Shown: positions 8,689-18,024, counted from the stretch's first letter. The stretch is 50,264 bases of DNA from Albibeggiatoa sp964388965 (GCA_964388965.1 CAYMCP010000014.1:1-50264); one strand, 5' to 3'. Notes: generated by a model not told the origin, from the letters alone. Numbers and translations: made by a program.

Positions 8689-10182
8689 ATGCAACTGTTT
8701 AAGTTTCGAGGCGGTATTCACCCGGCCGATAATAAAGCTGCCACGAGTAGTCAAGACATCGTGTCCATGCCATTACCTAAATATTTATACATACCGTTAC
8801 AACAACATATTGGTGCACCTGCCAGACCTGAAGTCGAGGTGGGCGAAACAGTGCTAAAAGGGCAATTGCTTGCTCATAGTCAGGGGATGATTTCCGCGCC
8901 AGTTCACGCGCCAAGCTCTGGTAAAGTGATTGAAATTGCTGATAAACCTGCGCCACATCCTTCAGGTTTGCCAGTACGGATGATTGTGATTGAAACGGAC
9001 GGGGAAGACCGTTGGATTGATAATGTTATCAAATTGGATGATCCATTTTCTAAATCTACTAATGAGATTTCAACTTGCGTTGGTACAGCAGGAATAGTTG
9101 GCATGGGTGGCGCGACGTTTCCATCAGCGGTGAAATTAAAACTTAGCGCACGTAATGATATTCATACTTTAGTGATTAATGGTGGTGAATGTGAACCATA
9201 TTTAACTTGCGATGATCGTTTAATGCGTGAGCATCCAGAACAAATTGTAGATGGAGTGCGGATTATTTTACATACAATTAAAGCCCAAAATGCTTATCTC
9301 GTCATTGAAGATAATAAACCAGAGGCATTTGAAGCATTAGAAAAAGCTTGTAGATACATCGGTAATGTTGAAGCCGTCAAAGTGCCAGCGCGTTATCCAA
9401 TGGGATCAGAAAAACACATGATTCAAACTGTTACGGGCATGGAAGTACCTGCTGGTGGTTTAGGTGCAGATATTGGTGTACTAGTACATAATATGGGAAC
9501 TGCGTATGCAATTCATCGTACCGTGCGCGAAGGTCGTCCACTGATTTCGCGTATCGTTACAGTCGGCGGCGGAGCTGTTGCAGAGCCTAGAAATGTTGAA
9601 GTATTGATTGGTACACCGTTGCGAGATGTAGTGGATTTTTGTGGTGGTTTAGTCGAAGAAGCAGAACGGATTATTATGGGTGGTCCCATGATGGGGCAGA
9701 GTATGCCTAATCTTGATGTGCCTGTGGTAAAAGGTACAAGTGGCATCATCGCATTGACGAAAGCGGAGACAATTCAAACCCAACCTTCTCCTTGTATTCG
9801 CTGCGGCTCATGTGTACGTGCTTGTCCTTGTGGATTAGTACCATTGCAAATGGCTGCTCACGCTAAAGCTGGCAATTTGGATAAAGTCGTAGAATTTGGT
9901 TTAGTAGATTGTGTGGCTTGCGGTTGCTGTTCCTATGTTTGTCCTTCACACATCCCATTAGTGCAATATTTTAATTACGCTAAAGGTGAATTAGCGGCGC
10001 GTCAGCAGGCGAAACATAAAGCGGAAGAAAATCGTAAGTTGATTGAAGCAAAGAATCAGCGTGTTGAACGTGAGAGAAAAGCTAAAGAAGAAATGGCAGC
10101 AAAACGTAAGGCTGAAGCGGCGGCACGTAAAGCAGCGCGTGAGGCAGCCAAGAAAAAAACGGAAGCTGTAGCAGCAGAATGA
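8689..10182 (+). CDS. rnfC: Rnf complex NADH-binding subunit C
   Basis: A 497-residue RnfC. The N-terminus FRGGIHPADNK is the family start, followed by the Rossmann/NuoF-like NADH-FMN domain (GMGGATFPSAVKL, NGGECEPYLTCDD). Two 4Fe-4S motifs lie near the C-terminal third: CIRCGSCVRACP and CVACGCCSYVCP. The C-terminal 60 residues are a Lys/Ala/Glu-rich helix, much shorter than the repeat tail of E. coli RsxC. AAGGAGCG precedes the ATG. The expected rnfD, rnfG and rnfE do not follow in this window and must be elsewhere if the complex is complete. Confidence 0.95.
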   Translation: MQLFKFRGGIHPADNKAATSSQDIVSMPLPKYLYIPLQQHIGAPARPEVEVGETVLKGQLLAHSQGMISAPVHAPSSGKVIEIADKPAPHPSGLPVRMIVIETDGEDRWIDNVIKLDDPFSKSTNEISTCVGTAGIVGMGGATFPSAVKLKLSARNDIHTLVINGGECEPYLTCDDRLMREHPEQIVDGVRIILHTIKAQNAYLVIEDNKPEAFEALEKACRYIGNVEAVKVPARYPMGSEKHMIQTVTGMEVPAGGLGADIGVLVHNMGTAYAIHRTVREGRPLISRIVTVGGGAVAEPRNVEVLIGTPLRDVVDFCGGLVEEAERIIMGGPMMGQSMPNLDVPVVKGTSGIIALTKAETIQTQPSPCIRCGSCVRACPCGLVPLQMAAHAKAGNLDKVVEFGLVDCVACGCCSYVCPSHIPLVQYFNYAKGELAARQQAKHKAEENRKLIEAKNQRVERERKAKEEMAAKRKAEAAARKAAREAAKKKTEAVAAE

Positions 10183-10297
10183 CATAAAACTTATCTCGTT
10201 TCCCAATAAAAAATGTTTTTACAATTTTAAAACTTGGTAACGAAAAAAACGAAAAAAATAATCAAGTGTTGTATATTCCGTCTAGGAGAGCTTATTC

Positions 10298-10858
10298 ATG
10301 ATTCTGCAAAAATACCAAGAATCAAATTTACTTTTTAATTCCAATTTCTTAGCTGAAACGAGTACCGCTAGCATGATGGCTTATCGTGGCGAATTGGTAC
10401 TAGTCGAAGGTGAACAAGGCGACGTTAAAGGGCATAAAAAACCGCCAAAAGAAGTTATTTATGGCGCAGTTTTATTGGCTGATGACAAGTTCAAAATGAT
10501 CATTGGTTGGTTAAATACGGTCAAAGAAATTGGTGATTTTGTTGAAAAATATAAAGTTGATTTAGCTGATGACTGTATTGTAGTGATGTACGTGATTAAC
10601 GCCAAAGATTCGGCACTGCTGACTGTGGACGGAGTCAAAATCGTCATGATTCCATTGGCAAATGGTGTACCTTGGAATGAAATTATTGAAGAGCTTGGCT
10701 TAGAAAAGAACGATTTCAAAGGTCAGTCGCCTGCTGATAAGGTTGTGACTCTATACGAAGAAATCAAATCTCACACATTCAAATATCCAGAATCTACCCT
10801 AGAAGACGCAATTGCAATTTCGACTAACCGCGTGCGCGAAAACTGGGGCGCAATTTAA
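10298..10858 (+). CDS. uncharacterised soluble 186-residue protein
   Basis: I do not recognise this protein. It has no signal peptide or membrane segment and a single Cys (DDCIVVMYVIN). Hydrophobic beta-like stretches (EVIYGAVLLADD, FKMIIGWLN, VKIVMIPLANGVPW) alternate with acidic helices. The composition suggests a compact cytosolic alpha/beta protein. AGGAG sits just upstream of the ATG, and the gene ends at a strong Rho-independent terminator, so it is likely well expressed and the last gene of its transcript. It occupies the place where rnfD normally follows rnfC, 115 bases downstream. Whether it shares the rnf transcript is open. Confidence 0.75.
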   Translation: MILQKYQESNLLFNSNFLAETSTASMMAYRGELVLVEGEQGDVKGHKKPPKEVIYGAVLLADDKFKMIIGWLNTVKEIGDFVEKYKVDLADDCIVVMYVINAKDSALLTVDGVKIVMIPLANGVPWNEIIEELGLEKNDFKGQSPADKVVTLYEEIKSHTFKYPESTLEDAIAISTNRVRENWGAI

Positions 10859-10887
10859 TTTTTCAATTCTCTTTTTCGCTGTCGTTT

Positions 10888-10923
10888 AAAGCTTTTCTCG
10901 TAAATTAAGAGAAAGGCTTTTTT
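10888..10923 (+). terminator. Rho-independent terminator
   Basis: A perfect 12-pair stem (AAAGCTTTTCTC with GAGAAAGGCTTT, one T-G pair), a 9-base loop, then T residues. It sits 30 bases after the 186-residue gene and ends that transcript. Confidence 0.85.
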
Positions 10924-11130
10924 AATTATAAATTATAAATTTTTTATAAGCAATGTTTTGAATATAAAGCATAAAATTTTAAAATGAATCCGTTTTTTAC
11001 TCTATTGTTTAGACCTGCCAATGTTAAAGTAAATTCTGCACTCAGATGACTTTAAAATTCTTAATACTTGAGATTCAATCACTTTTCCTTGATAATGCAG
11101 TCGCTTACCAGATTACCAACAGGCTTATCT

Positions 11131-12819
11131 ATGTCTATTACTGATTTCTCCCAACTTGCACTTTCACAACCAATACTTCAAGCCGTGAAAGACGTTGGTT
11201 ATGAAGCTCCTTCTCCGATTCAAATCGAAGCCATTCCGCCACTACTCGAAAAGCGCGATCTTATTGGTCAAGCGCAGACCGGTACCGGAAAAACAGCCGC
11301 ATTTGCCTTACCTTTGCTGTCGCATATTGAATTAAACAATCGTTATCCGCAAGTGCTAGTCCTAGCACCTACCCGTGAATTAGCCATTCAAGTCGCAGAG
11401 GCATTTCAGCGTTACGCTCGACATTTACCCGGATTTCATGTATTACCTATTTATGGTGGTCAATCCATAAGCCAACAATTACAACCATTACGGCGTGGTG
11501 TACACGTAGTCGTCGGAACGCCTGGGCGTATTGCTGATCATTTACGGCGCAAATCCCTAGATTTAACACATTTAACTACTTTAGTTTTAGATGAGGCGGA
11601 TGAAATGCTACGCATGGGCTTTATCGAGGAAGTTGAATGGATTATGCAGCAGGCACCGACCGGTTATCAAACTGCACTATTTTCTGCCACCATGCCTAAA
11701 GAAATCCGCAAAGTCGCCGATCAATATCTCAACAATCCGGTCGAAATTAAAATTAAAACTAAAACTTCAACTGTTAGTGCCATCCAACAACGCTATTGGC
11801 TAGTCAGCGGTGTACACAAATTGGATGCCTTGACTCGAATATTAGAAGTTGAGGCGTTTGATGCGATGATTATTTTTGTGCGGACTAAAAGTGCTACTGA
11901 AGAATTAGCAGAAAAATTAGAGGCACGAGGTTATGCCGCGTCACCACTTAATGGCGATATGAATCAGGCAGTACGAGAAAAAACCATTGAAAGACTCAAA
12001 AATAGCGATATTGACATTATCATTGCCACAGATGTCGCCGCACGCGGTTTAGATGTTACACGTATCAGCCACGTTATCAACTATGATATACCTTATGATA
12101 CTGAAACTTATGTACATCGAATTGGTCGGACAGGACGTGCAGGACGCAAAGGTGAAGCAATTTTATTCGTTGCACCACGTGAAAAACGAATGTTACGCCT
12201 GATAGAGCAAGCAACGCGACAGCCGATTGAAGCAATGGGTTTACCTTCTCATGCAGAAGTCAGTGGACGACGTGTTGCACGTTTTAAACAACAAATTAGC
12301 GATGTATTAGCTGCCGAAGATTTAGATTTCTTTCATCAATTACTCGATGCGTTTCAACATGAAGATGAAATGGAATTAGCTGATATTGCAGCAGCTTTAG
12401 CCTACTTAGCGCAACGCGAACGACCATTACAAGTGCCTAAAACCGATAAACCACAACAATCAGCAGACAAAAAACATCGAGATTGGGTGACATATAGACT
12501 TGCAGTCGGTCGAAAACATGGTGTTGAGCCTAAACACATTGTAGGCGCGATTGCCAATGAGGCAAATATTGAAAGTTCCAACATTGGACAAATTCAATTT
12601 TTTTCAAATTACACCACTGTCAAATTGCCATCAGACATATCAACGGAAGTTTTACATCATCTGAAAAAAGTGCATGTTTGCGGTAAAACGTTAGATATTG
12701 TCGCCATTGACGAGGATGACGACGCGCCACCTATTAGCAGAAAACCACGCAAAAATTTCAAGAACCCGCCAAACAACAACGGGCAACGGCGTAAAAAACG
12801 GCATTTTAAAGCGCAATAA
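11131..12819 (+). CDS. deaD: DEAD-box RNA helicase, CsdA/DeaD type
   Basis: ATP-dependent RNA helicase of 563 residues acting on structured RNA, typically in ribosome assembly and cold adaptation. The two RecA lobes show the Q motif, AQTGTGKTAAF, PTRELAIQV, VLDEADEML, SAT, IIATDVAARGLDV and HRIGRTGRAG. The C-terminal part (residues about 455-535) has the HRDWVTYRLAVGRKHGV and HLKKVHVCGKTLDI pattern of the DbpA-like RNA-binding domain, then a basic tail (RKPRKNFKN, RRKKRHFK). The start MSITDFSQL has AGG 8 bases upstream; a TTG and an ATG further upstream would add 12-21 residues without a better RBS. Confidence 0.93.
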   Translation: MSITDFSQLALSQPILQAVKDVGYEAPSPIQIEAIPPLLEKRDLIGQAQTGTGKTAAFALPLLSHIELNNRYPQVLVLAPTRELAIQVAEAFQRYARHLPGFHVLPIYGGQSISQQLQPLRRGVHVVVGTPGRIADHLRRKSLDLTHLTTLVLDEADEMLRMGFIEEVEWIMQQAPTGYQTALFSATMPKEIRKVADQYLNNPVEIKIKTKTSTVSAIQQRYWLVSGVHKLDALTRILEVEAFDAMIIFVRTKSATEELAEKLEARGYAASPLNGDMNQAVREKTIERLKNSDIDIIIATDVAARGLDVTRISHVINYDIPYDTETYVHRIGRTGRAGRKGEAILFVAPREKRMLRLIEQATRQPIEAMGLPSHAEVSGRRVARFKQQISDVLAAEDLDFFHQLLDAFQHEDEMELADIAAALAYLAQRERPLQVPKTDKPQQSADKKHRDWVTYRLAVGRKHGVEPKHIVGAIANEANIESSNIGQIQFFSNYTTVKLPSDISTEVLHHLKKVHVCGKTLDIVAIDEDDDAPPISRKPRKNFKNPPNNNGQRRKKRHFKAQ

Positions 12820-12877
12820 GTGTAACGTTGTGATATAAGAAAGCCATTACTGTGAATGATGATAAATTTTTAGAATA

Positions 12878-13321
12878 TTACTTTAAATTCAATTCATTAG
12901 TAATATACTGAATCAATTGAGGGATGGCTTTCATGACAATAGGACTTAAATCATTATCGAATTCTAAACATTGCCTATCAACGACGACACCACAAACTAT
13001 CCAGCGTTTTGGAGCTTGATTTAAAGTCTCTGCTAATTGCAACACAGTACCCAAACTCATACCATGACTAGACAAGCCGGTTTCTGGCAGTAAAGACAGC
13101 TGAGACCACGAACACACCTGACCGATTGGTAAATCAGCGTGAATTGCATCCACCAAAATAGCAAAATCAATTTGTTTTAGATGGAAAAGTAAATCATCCG
13201 CCCCACAGCACGACAAGCGTACAGACGCATCAAGTGTAGCCGTTTGCTCCAACTGCGCCACAACCTTCCAGCCTAATTGATCATCGCCGAAAGGTGAACC
13301 AATCCCTATCACACATTTCAT
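12878..13321 (-). CDS. hydrogenase maturation protease
   Basis: A 147-residue endopeptidase of the HycI/HybD/HoxW family, which trims the C-terminus of a NiFe-hydrogenase large subunit after nickel insertion. The N-terminus GIGSPFGDDQLG is the family signature. Candidate nickel ligands are Asp14 (DDQ), Asp58 (LVDAIHA) and His85 (SSHGMSL), matching the three acidic/His positions of HybD. No hydrogenase structural gene lies nearby. Its ATG lies one base after the stop of the small upstream gene (13323-13544), so the two form an operon. Which large subunit it serves cannot be told from this window; hypE and hypB occur at 21 and 38 kb. Confidence 0.85.
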   Translation of the reverse strand: MKCVIGIGSPFGDDQLGWKVVAQLEQTATLDASVRLSCCGADDLLFHLKQIDFAILVDAIHADLPIGQVCSWSQLSLLPETGLSSHGMSLGTVLQLAETLNQAPKRWIVCGVVVDRQCLEFDNDLSPIVMKAIPQLIQYITNELNLK

Positions 13322-13322
13322 T

Positions 13323-13544
13323 CTAATCGTGCAAATAATTTACTAATCTACCCTGTAAATAAGTCTGGCTTTTTTTCAAGTTGACCAGATAATCAGGCAT
13401 TGTATTAGGTGCATTCATAATCCGTTCTACCTCGCCGCGCACCTTATCAAACTCACTATATAAACCGGCAAATTCAGGATTAGAAAGGCACAATTGGTAA
13501 ATTTTGTCACTGTATTGGGATAAACCTTCTGGTAAGGCGTACAT
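13323..13544 (-). CDS. small DUF465/YdcH-like protein
   Basis: A 73-residue soluble helical protein. The pattern NPEFAGLYSEFDKVRGEVERI followed by LKKSQTYLQGRLVNYL resembles the two-helix DUF465 (YdcH) proteins, which have NPHF..L...D.LD.EI then LK..R..LKD. The match is partial and the function of the family is unknown. The ATG has a GAGGAG-type RBS upstream, and the stop lies one base from the start of the hydrogenase protease. Co-transcription hints at a role in hydrogenase biogenesis, but no direct evidence is visible. Confidence 0.65.
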   Translation of the reverse strand: MYALPEGLSQYSDKIYQLCLSNPEFAGLYSEFDKVRGEVERIMNAPNTMPDYLVNLKKSQTYLQGRLVNYLHD

Positions 13545-13723
13545 GAGATTCTCCTCTGGTCTTGATTAATTGTTTTTATTAGAATGCGTGCTTACAATTC
13601 TAGCACCAAATAGCAAAATAAATAGTACCAATCCGCATATTATATTTTTTTTATTTTTTGCTTCCAAATGAATGGATTATTGAATATAATTGCGTGTTTT
13701 CATTGGTATAGGTATTTAACTCA
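13545..13723. promoter_or_regulatory. divergent promoter region, rpsP side TATAAT
   Basis: The shared upstream region of the leftward DUF465-protease pair and the rightward rpsP operon. TATAAT lies at 13685-13690, 34 bases before the rpsP ATG. The best -35 candidates have poor sequence or spacing (TTGCTT with a 21-base spacer), so only the -10 is proposed. The region is very T-rich between 13641 and 13660. Confidence 0.45.
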
Positions 13724-13999
13724 ATGGTTACAGTCCGTTTATCTCGCGGTGGTTCTAAAAAACGTCCCTTTTATCATTTTATTGTGACTGACTCACGCAA
13801 CCGCCGTGATGGTCGCTATATCGAGCGTTTAGGCTTCTTTAACCCAATCGCCTCAGACAAAGAAGAAAAATTACGCATCGATTTAGAACGTTTAGAACAC
13901 TGGTTGGGTCACGGTGCGCAAGTTTCTGAACGTGTTAAGCAATTAGTAAAAGAATATCGCAAAACAGCTAATCAAGTCGTAACAGCAGAAGCCGCTTAG
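13724..13999 (+). CDS. rpsP: 30S ribosomal protein S16
   Basis: Small-subunit ribosomal protein, 91 residues. The start MVTVRLSRGGSKKRPFYHF and the block DGRYIERLGFFNP are the S16 signature. It is the first gene of the conserved rpsP-rimM-trmD-rplS operon, with rimM starting 5 bases after its stop. Confidence 0.97.
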   Translation: MVTVRLSRGGSKKRPFYHFIVTDSRNRRDGRYIERLGFFNPIASDKEEKLRIDLERLEHWLGHGAQVSERVKQLVKEYRKTANQVVTAEAA

Positions 14000-14004
14000 T
14001 TAAT

Positions 14005-14508
14005 ATGTCTGAACGGCGAATTATTATCGGACAGATTAATGGCATCTATGGGATACGTGGTTGGGTTAAAATTTACTCTTACACCCGTCCTATCGAAAAT
14101 ATTTTGTCCTATTCGCCTTGGCAATTATACCAGCACCAGCAATGGCGAACCGTCGATTTATCTGAAGGAAAACTTCACGGTAAAGGTGTTATTGCACGTT
14201 TAGAAAATTGTCAAACACGAGATCAAGCAGCTTTACTACTCGGTAGTGAAATTGCCATCTTGCGTGACCAGTTGCCACCGACAAAGGAGGATGAGTATTA
14301 CTGGTCAGATTTAATTGGCTTAAAAGTGATTAATCAAAATGGCGTGCTCTTTGGCACAGTAGACTATTTGATTGAGACTGGTTCAAACGACGTTATCGTT
14401 GTGAAAGGTGAGCAAGAACGTTTAATTCCTTTTTTGATACCAGAATTTATTATCCAAGTTGATTTACAACAACAACAAATGTTAGTTAATTGGGACGAAG
14501 CATTTTAG
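14005..14508 (+). CDS. rimM: 16S rRNA processing protein RimM
   Basis: A 167-residue ribosome maturation factor that binds S19 and helps form the 30S head. IIGQINGIYGIRGWVKIYSYT is the N-terminal RimM beta-barrel signature. The C-terminal PRC-barrel part shows YYWSDLIGLKV, ETGSNDVIVV and RLIPFLIPEFI. It has the usual position between rpsP and trmD. Confidence 0.96.
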   Translation: MSERRIIIGQINGIYGIRGWVKIYSYTRPIENILSYSPWQLYQHQQWRTVDLSEGKLHGKGVIARLENCQTRDQAALLLGSEIAILRDQLPPTKEDEYYWSDLIGLKVINQNGVLFGTVDYLIETGSNDVIVVKGEQERLIPFLIPEFIIQVDLQQQQMLVNWDEAF

Positions 14509-14580
14509 ATTATTAATTTTAATAGAATTCAAAGCGTTATATTTTGCTACTAACTGCTTACTGACGACTGTTCACCGACT

Positions 14581-15330
14581 ATGCACATTGGCGTAATTAC
14601 GCTATTTCCAGAAATGTTTGCAGCACTGCGTTGTGGTGGTGTGGTTGCTCGTGCGCTGGAACACGATTTATTAAAACTTAGTTTATGGAATATACGCGAT
14701 TACAGCCAAGACAAACACCGCAGAGTCGATGATAGACCTTATGGTGGTGGTGCAGGCATGGTTATGCAAGTCCAACCGATACGTGATTGCATCCAAGCTG
14801 CTAAAAGCCAGTTTCAAACTACGCCAAAAGTCATTTATTTATCACCGCAAGGACGTTGTTTAGATCAAGCTGGTATCCATGAACTTGCTGAAAAACAAAA
14901 TTTGCTTTTTATATCAGGACGTTATGAGGGAGTTGATGAGCGTATTATCAAATATGACGTAGATGAAGAATGGTCTATAGGTGATTATGTGCTCAGTGGT
15001 GGCGAGCTAGCTGCAATGGTAATAATAGATGCGCTGACTAGACAAATTCCCGACGCACTGGGTCATGAAGATGCTGCAATAGAAGATTCTTTTTATCAAG
15101 GTTTATTAGACTATCCGCATTATACTCGTCCTGAAATAATTGATAATCAAGCCGTGCCAGCCGTATTACTCAAAGGGCATCACCAAGCCATTGAAGTCTG
15201 GCGACACAAACAAGCATTAGGACATACTTGGCTGAAACGTCCAGATTTATTAGAAAAGCTTGAATTAACAACGCACCAACAAGCTTTATTAGCCGAATTT
15301 ATTAACGAATTAAAAGGGGAAAAATTATGA
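14581..15330 (+). CDS. trmD: tRNA (guanine-N1-)-methyltransferase
   Basis: Methylates G37 of tRNAs reading codons that begin with C or with some other bases, preventing frameshifting. The protein is 249 residues with the trefoil-knot SPOUT signatures: IGVITLFPEMF, DDRPYGGGAGMVM, LSPQGR, ISGRYEGVDERI and EEWSIGDYVLSGGELAAM. It has the normal family length. It is preceded by 72 bases without a gene, and its TGA overlaps the rplS ATG (ATGA), so the two are translationally coupled. Confidence 0.97.
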   Translation: MHIGVITLFPEMFAALRCGGVVARALEHDLLKLSLWNIRDYSQDKHRRVDDRPYGGGAGMVMQVQPIRDCIQAAKSQFQTTPKVIYLSPQGRCLDQAGIHELAEKQNLLFISGRYEGVDERIIKYDVDEEWSIGDYVLSGGELAAMVIIDALTRQIPDALGHEDAAIEDSFYQGLLDYPHYTRPEIIDNQAVPAVLLKGHHQAIEVWRHKQALGHTWLKRPDLLEKLELTTHQQALLAEFINELKGEKL

Positions 15331-15701
15331 ATATTATCCAACAACTGGAACAAGAGCAGATGGGCAAAGACATCCCAGAATTTAGTCCAGGCGACACTAT
15401 TGTCGTACAAATCAAAGTAAAGGAAGGTAGTCGTGAGCGTTTACAAGCATTTGAAGGCTTAGTAATCGCAAAACGTAATCGTGGTTTACACTCTGCTTTT
15501 ACAGTACGCAAAATTTCTCATGGCGAAGGGGTTGAACGGGTTTTCCAAACTTACAGCCCATTAATCCAAGAAATTAAAGTAAAACGTCGTGGCGACGTGC
15601 GCCGTGCAAAATTATACTATATGCGTAATTTACGCGGTAAAGCTGCGCGGATTAAGGAAAAAATCCCTAGTAAAAAATCTGCCCAACAAGCAGCCCAGTA
15701 A
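15327..15701 (+). CDS. rplS: 50S ribosomal protein L19
   Basis: Large-subunit protein at the subunit interface. FSPGDTIVVQIKVKEGSRERLQAFEG and the block RRGDVRRAKLYYMRNLRGKAARIKE are L19 hallmarks. At 124 residues it is a little longer than the usual 115, because of a SKKSAQQAAQ tail. It is the last gene of the operon. Confidence 0.97.
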   Translation: MNIIQQLEQEQMGKDIPEFSPGDTIVVQIKVKEGSRERLQAFEGLVIAKRNRGLHSAFTVRKISHGEGVERVFQTYSPLIQEIKVKRRGDVRRAKLYYMRNLRGKAARIKEKIPSKKSAQQAAQ

Positions 15702-15972
15702 GCTTGCAAAACGTGTTTTGTTGAGATCGACAGTCCTGAAACGTTTAAATATTAGGACTAGTCGTCCCGTATGGCGAAAAAGTAAAAATTTTTTAAAGCG
15801 TTCAGATAAGCACAAAAATAATCTAAGTTCGATATGAAAAATTGTGTATATTTTATAAAATCAGCTATTTAGCAAATTTTAGGGCAAGAATAGTCATTAT
15901 ATAACTTAGTAATCTTAAAAATCACATCGAACTCAGATTAACAACACTTTTTACAAAATTTATAACGATAAT
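15702..15972. other. gap after rplS with a weak hairpin
   Basis: 271 bases without a supported gene. AGTCCT (15732-15737) can pair with AGGACT (15754-15759), but no T-run follows, so it is a weak terminator candidate at best. The frames crossing the gap are Lys/Ser/Asn-rich continuations of the rplS frameshift and look random. Confidence 0.4.
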
Positions 15973-18024
15973 TTAATCATCATTTTCTTCGGGTTTATAA
16001 TCCGCAATCAATTGCTGCTGAATATGCGCAGGAACAGGCTCATAACCACTGCATTCCATAGTAAAAAATCCTGCTCCACCCGTCATGGATTTCAATTCAG
16101 TTTGATAATTTTCCAATTCACTCAAAGGACAGGTTGCATCAACTTGTATTTGCCGTTCTAAACGCATATTTGTTCCCAAAATTCGCCCCCGTTTCGTTGC
16201 CAAATCACCCGTAATATTACCCATTGTCTCTTCAGGCGCGACGATCTGCATTTGCATCATCGGTTCTAAAATCTTCGGTTTTGCCTGCTTAAATGCGTTT
16301 AAAAATGCTTTCTTACCCGCAGATAAAAATGCAATTTCTTTAGAATCAACAGGATGGTATTTTCCATCATATACAGTGACCTCAACATCTTCAATCGGAT
16401 AACCTGCAATAGCACCCATTTCTAAAGCCTGCATTACACCTTTTTCGACGGCTGGAATAAATTGCCCTGGAATTGCACCACCAACAACTTCATTTAAAAA
16501 ATTAAAGCCTTCACCACGTTTCAATGGTCGAATACGCAAAAATACCTCACCAAATTGTCCCGCACCACCGCTTTGTTTTTTGTGTCGATAATGCCCTTCT
16601 GCGGGTTGCGAAATAGTTTCACGATATGGGATTTTAGGTGATTTAATGTCTACCTCAACATTATAATATTCTTGTAGTTTTTCCAACGTAATACGCAAAT
16701 GCAATTCACCTAAGCCAAATAATACCGTTTCATTTAAATTAGCGTGATGGACTAAACGTAAACAAGGGTCTTCTTCCACCAATTTCTGTAATGCAGTATG
16801 TACTTTTTGCTCATCACCTTGACGCTTAATTATTATCGCTTTTCCAAACATAGGCTCTGGAAATTTTAACGATTTTAAATGAATGTAATCCTCATCATGC
16901 GAATCGTGTAATACTGCGTCATGATGAATCAAATCTACTTTTGCGACCGCACAAATATCACCCGGAATAGCTCTATCTATTTCGATTTGTTGCTTGCCTC
17001 GCAATTTAAACAAATGTGGTATTTTGATCGATTTGCGTTCATCACCGACAAATAGTTGGCTTTCTTTGCCCACTAGACCTTGATGTACGCGGAATATGCC
17101 AAGTTTACCAACATACGGGTCAGCCGCAACTTTAAAAACATGGGCGATAGAATGTTTATCAATACTTGGTTCTGCGGTAAAAGATTGCTCATTCTCACCT
17201 TTGCCAATTAAAAATGGACGCGGATTACCTTCTAATGGATTAGGCAATAAACGATCAAAAACTGTCATTAATTCTGGAATACCTACACCAGTACGCGCCG
17301 ACACAAAGCAAATTGGCACTAAGTGTCCTTCACGTAAGGCTTTTTCAAATGGATCGTGTAATTGATCTGGCTCTAATTCCTGTCCTTGCTCTAAGTAAAT
17401 ATTCATTAAATCTTCATCAACTTCGATAACTTGGTCGATAATATTAGTGTGTGCTTCCTCCACAGAGCCAAAATCAGATTTACCCACTGGATTAAAAAAA
17501 CAATCTACTACTTTAGTCCCATTTTCAGCAGGTAAATTCATTACTAGGCATTCTTTTCCGAAAGTCTGTTTAATGTTTTCGACTAATTCAGGTAAATTTA
17601 AATCTGCTGCGTCAATTTTGTTAATGATAATGATGCGGCATAAATTACGTTTTACCGCTTTTTGGAATAAACGTTGAGTAACCATTTCGATACCAGCTTG
17701 TGCATTAATCACGGTTGCAATGGTTTCAACTGCGGGATACACGCTCATGGCATGAGCAACAAAATCAGGCATTCCGGGTGTATCAATTAAATTAAAATGT
17801 TTATTGTTGTGATCAAAACTGATAATCGAGGCACTTAAAGAATGTTGATGTTTTTTTTCCAAATTGTCGTAATCACTGCATGTATTACCATTTTCGACTG
17901 TACCCATTTGGCTAATAACACCAGCTTGAGCAAGCAAAGCCTCTGTAAGCGTTGTTTTACCTGCACCATTTTGACCGACTAGGGCTATATTGTGAATATC
18001 AGAAGTTGTATAAATTGTTGTCAT
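15973..18024 (-). CDS. elongation factor G-like GTPase
   Basis: A 683-residue translation-factor GTPase of the EF-G-like subgroup, not the canonical FusA. G1 is GQNGAGKTT (17-25) where true EF-G has AHIDAGKTT. G3 is DTPG (81-84) and G4 is NKID (135-138). Domains II-V follow, with the EF-G domain IV segment KKQSGGAGQFGEV and the C-terminal block PEETMGNITGDLATKRGRI. The changed G1 and switch region indicate a diverged role, possibly in ribosome recycling or stress, as proposed for EF-G paralogues. It is a single gene, convergent with rplS, with no partner. Confidence 0.9.
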   Translation of the reverse strand: MTTIYTTSDIHNIALVGQNGAGKTTLTEALLAQAGVISQMGTVENGNTCSDYDNLEKKHQHSLSASIISFDHNNKHFNLIDTPGMPDFVAHAMSVYPAVETIATVINAQAGIEMVTQRLFQKAVKRNLCRIIIINKIDAADLNLPELVENIKQTFGKECLVMNLPAENGTKVVDCFFNPVGKSDFGSVEEAHTNIIDQVIEVDEDLMNIYLEQGQELEPDQLHDPFEKALREGHLVPICFVSARTGVGIPELMTVFDRLLPNPLEGNPRPFLIGKGENEQSFTAEPSIDKHSIAHVFKVAADPYVGKLGIFRVHQGLVGKESQLFVGDERKSIKIPHLFKLRGKQQIEIDRAIPGDICAVAKVDLIHHDAVLHDSHDEDYIHLKSLKFPEPMFGKAIIIKRQGDEQKVHTALQKLVEEDPCLRLVHHANLNETVLFGLGELHLRITLEKLQEYYNVEVDIKSPKIPYRETISQPAEGHYRHKKQSGGAGQFGEVFLRIRPLKRGEGFNFLNEVVGGAIPGQFIPAVEKGVMQALEMGAIAGYPIEDVEVTVYDGKYHPVDSKEIAFLSAGKKAFLNAFKQAKPKILEPMMQMQIVAPEETMGNITGDLATKRGRILGTNMRLERQIQVDATCPLSELENYQTELKSMTGGAGFFTMECSGYEPVPAHIQQQLIADYKPEENDD

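Noticed and set aside
13658..13690. Full sigma-70 promoter for rpsP with TTGCTT
   Set aside because: The spacer to TATAAT would be 21 bases, outside the usual 16-18.
15589..15837. Frame across the rplS end and the following gap
   Set aside because: Shifted frame of rplS followed by random Lys/Asn-rich sequence.
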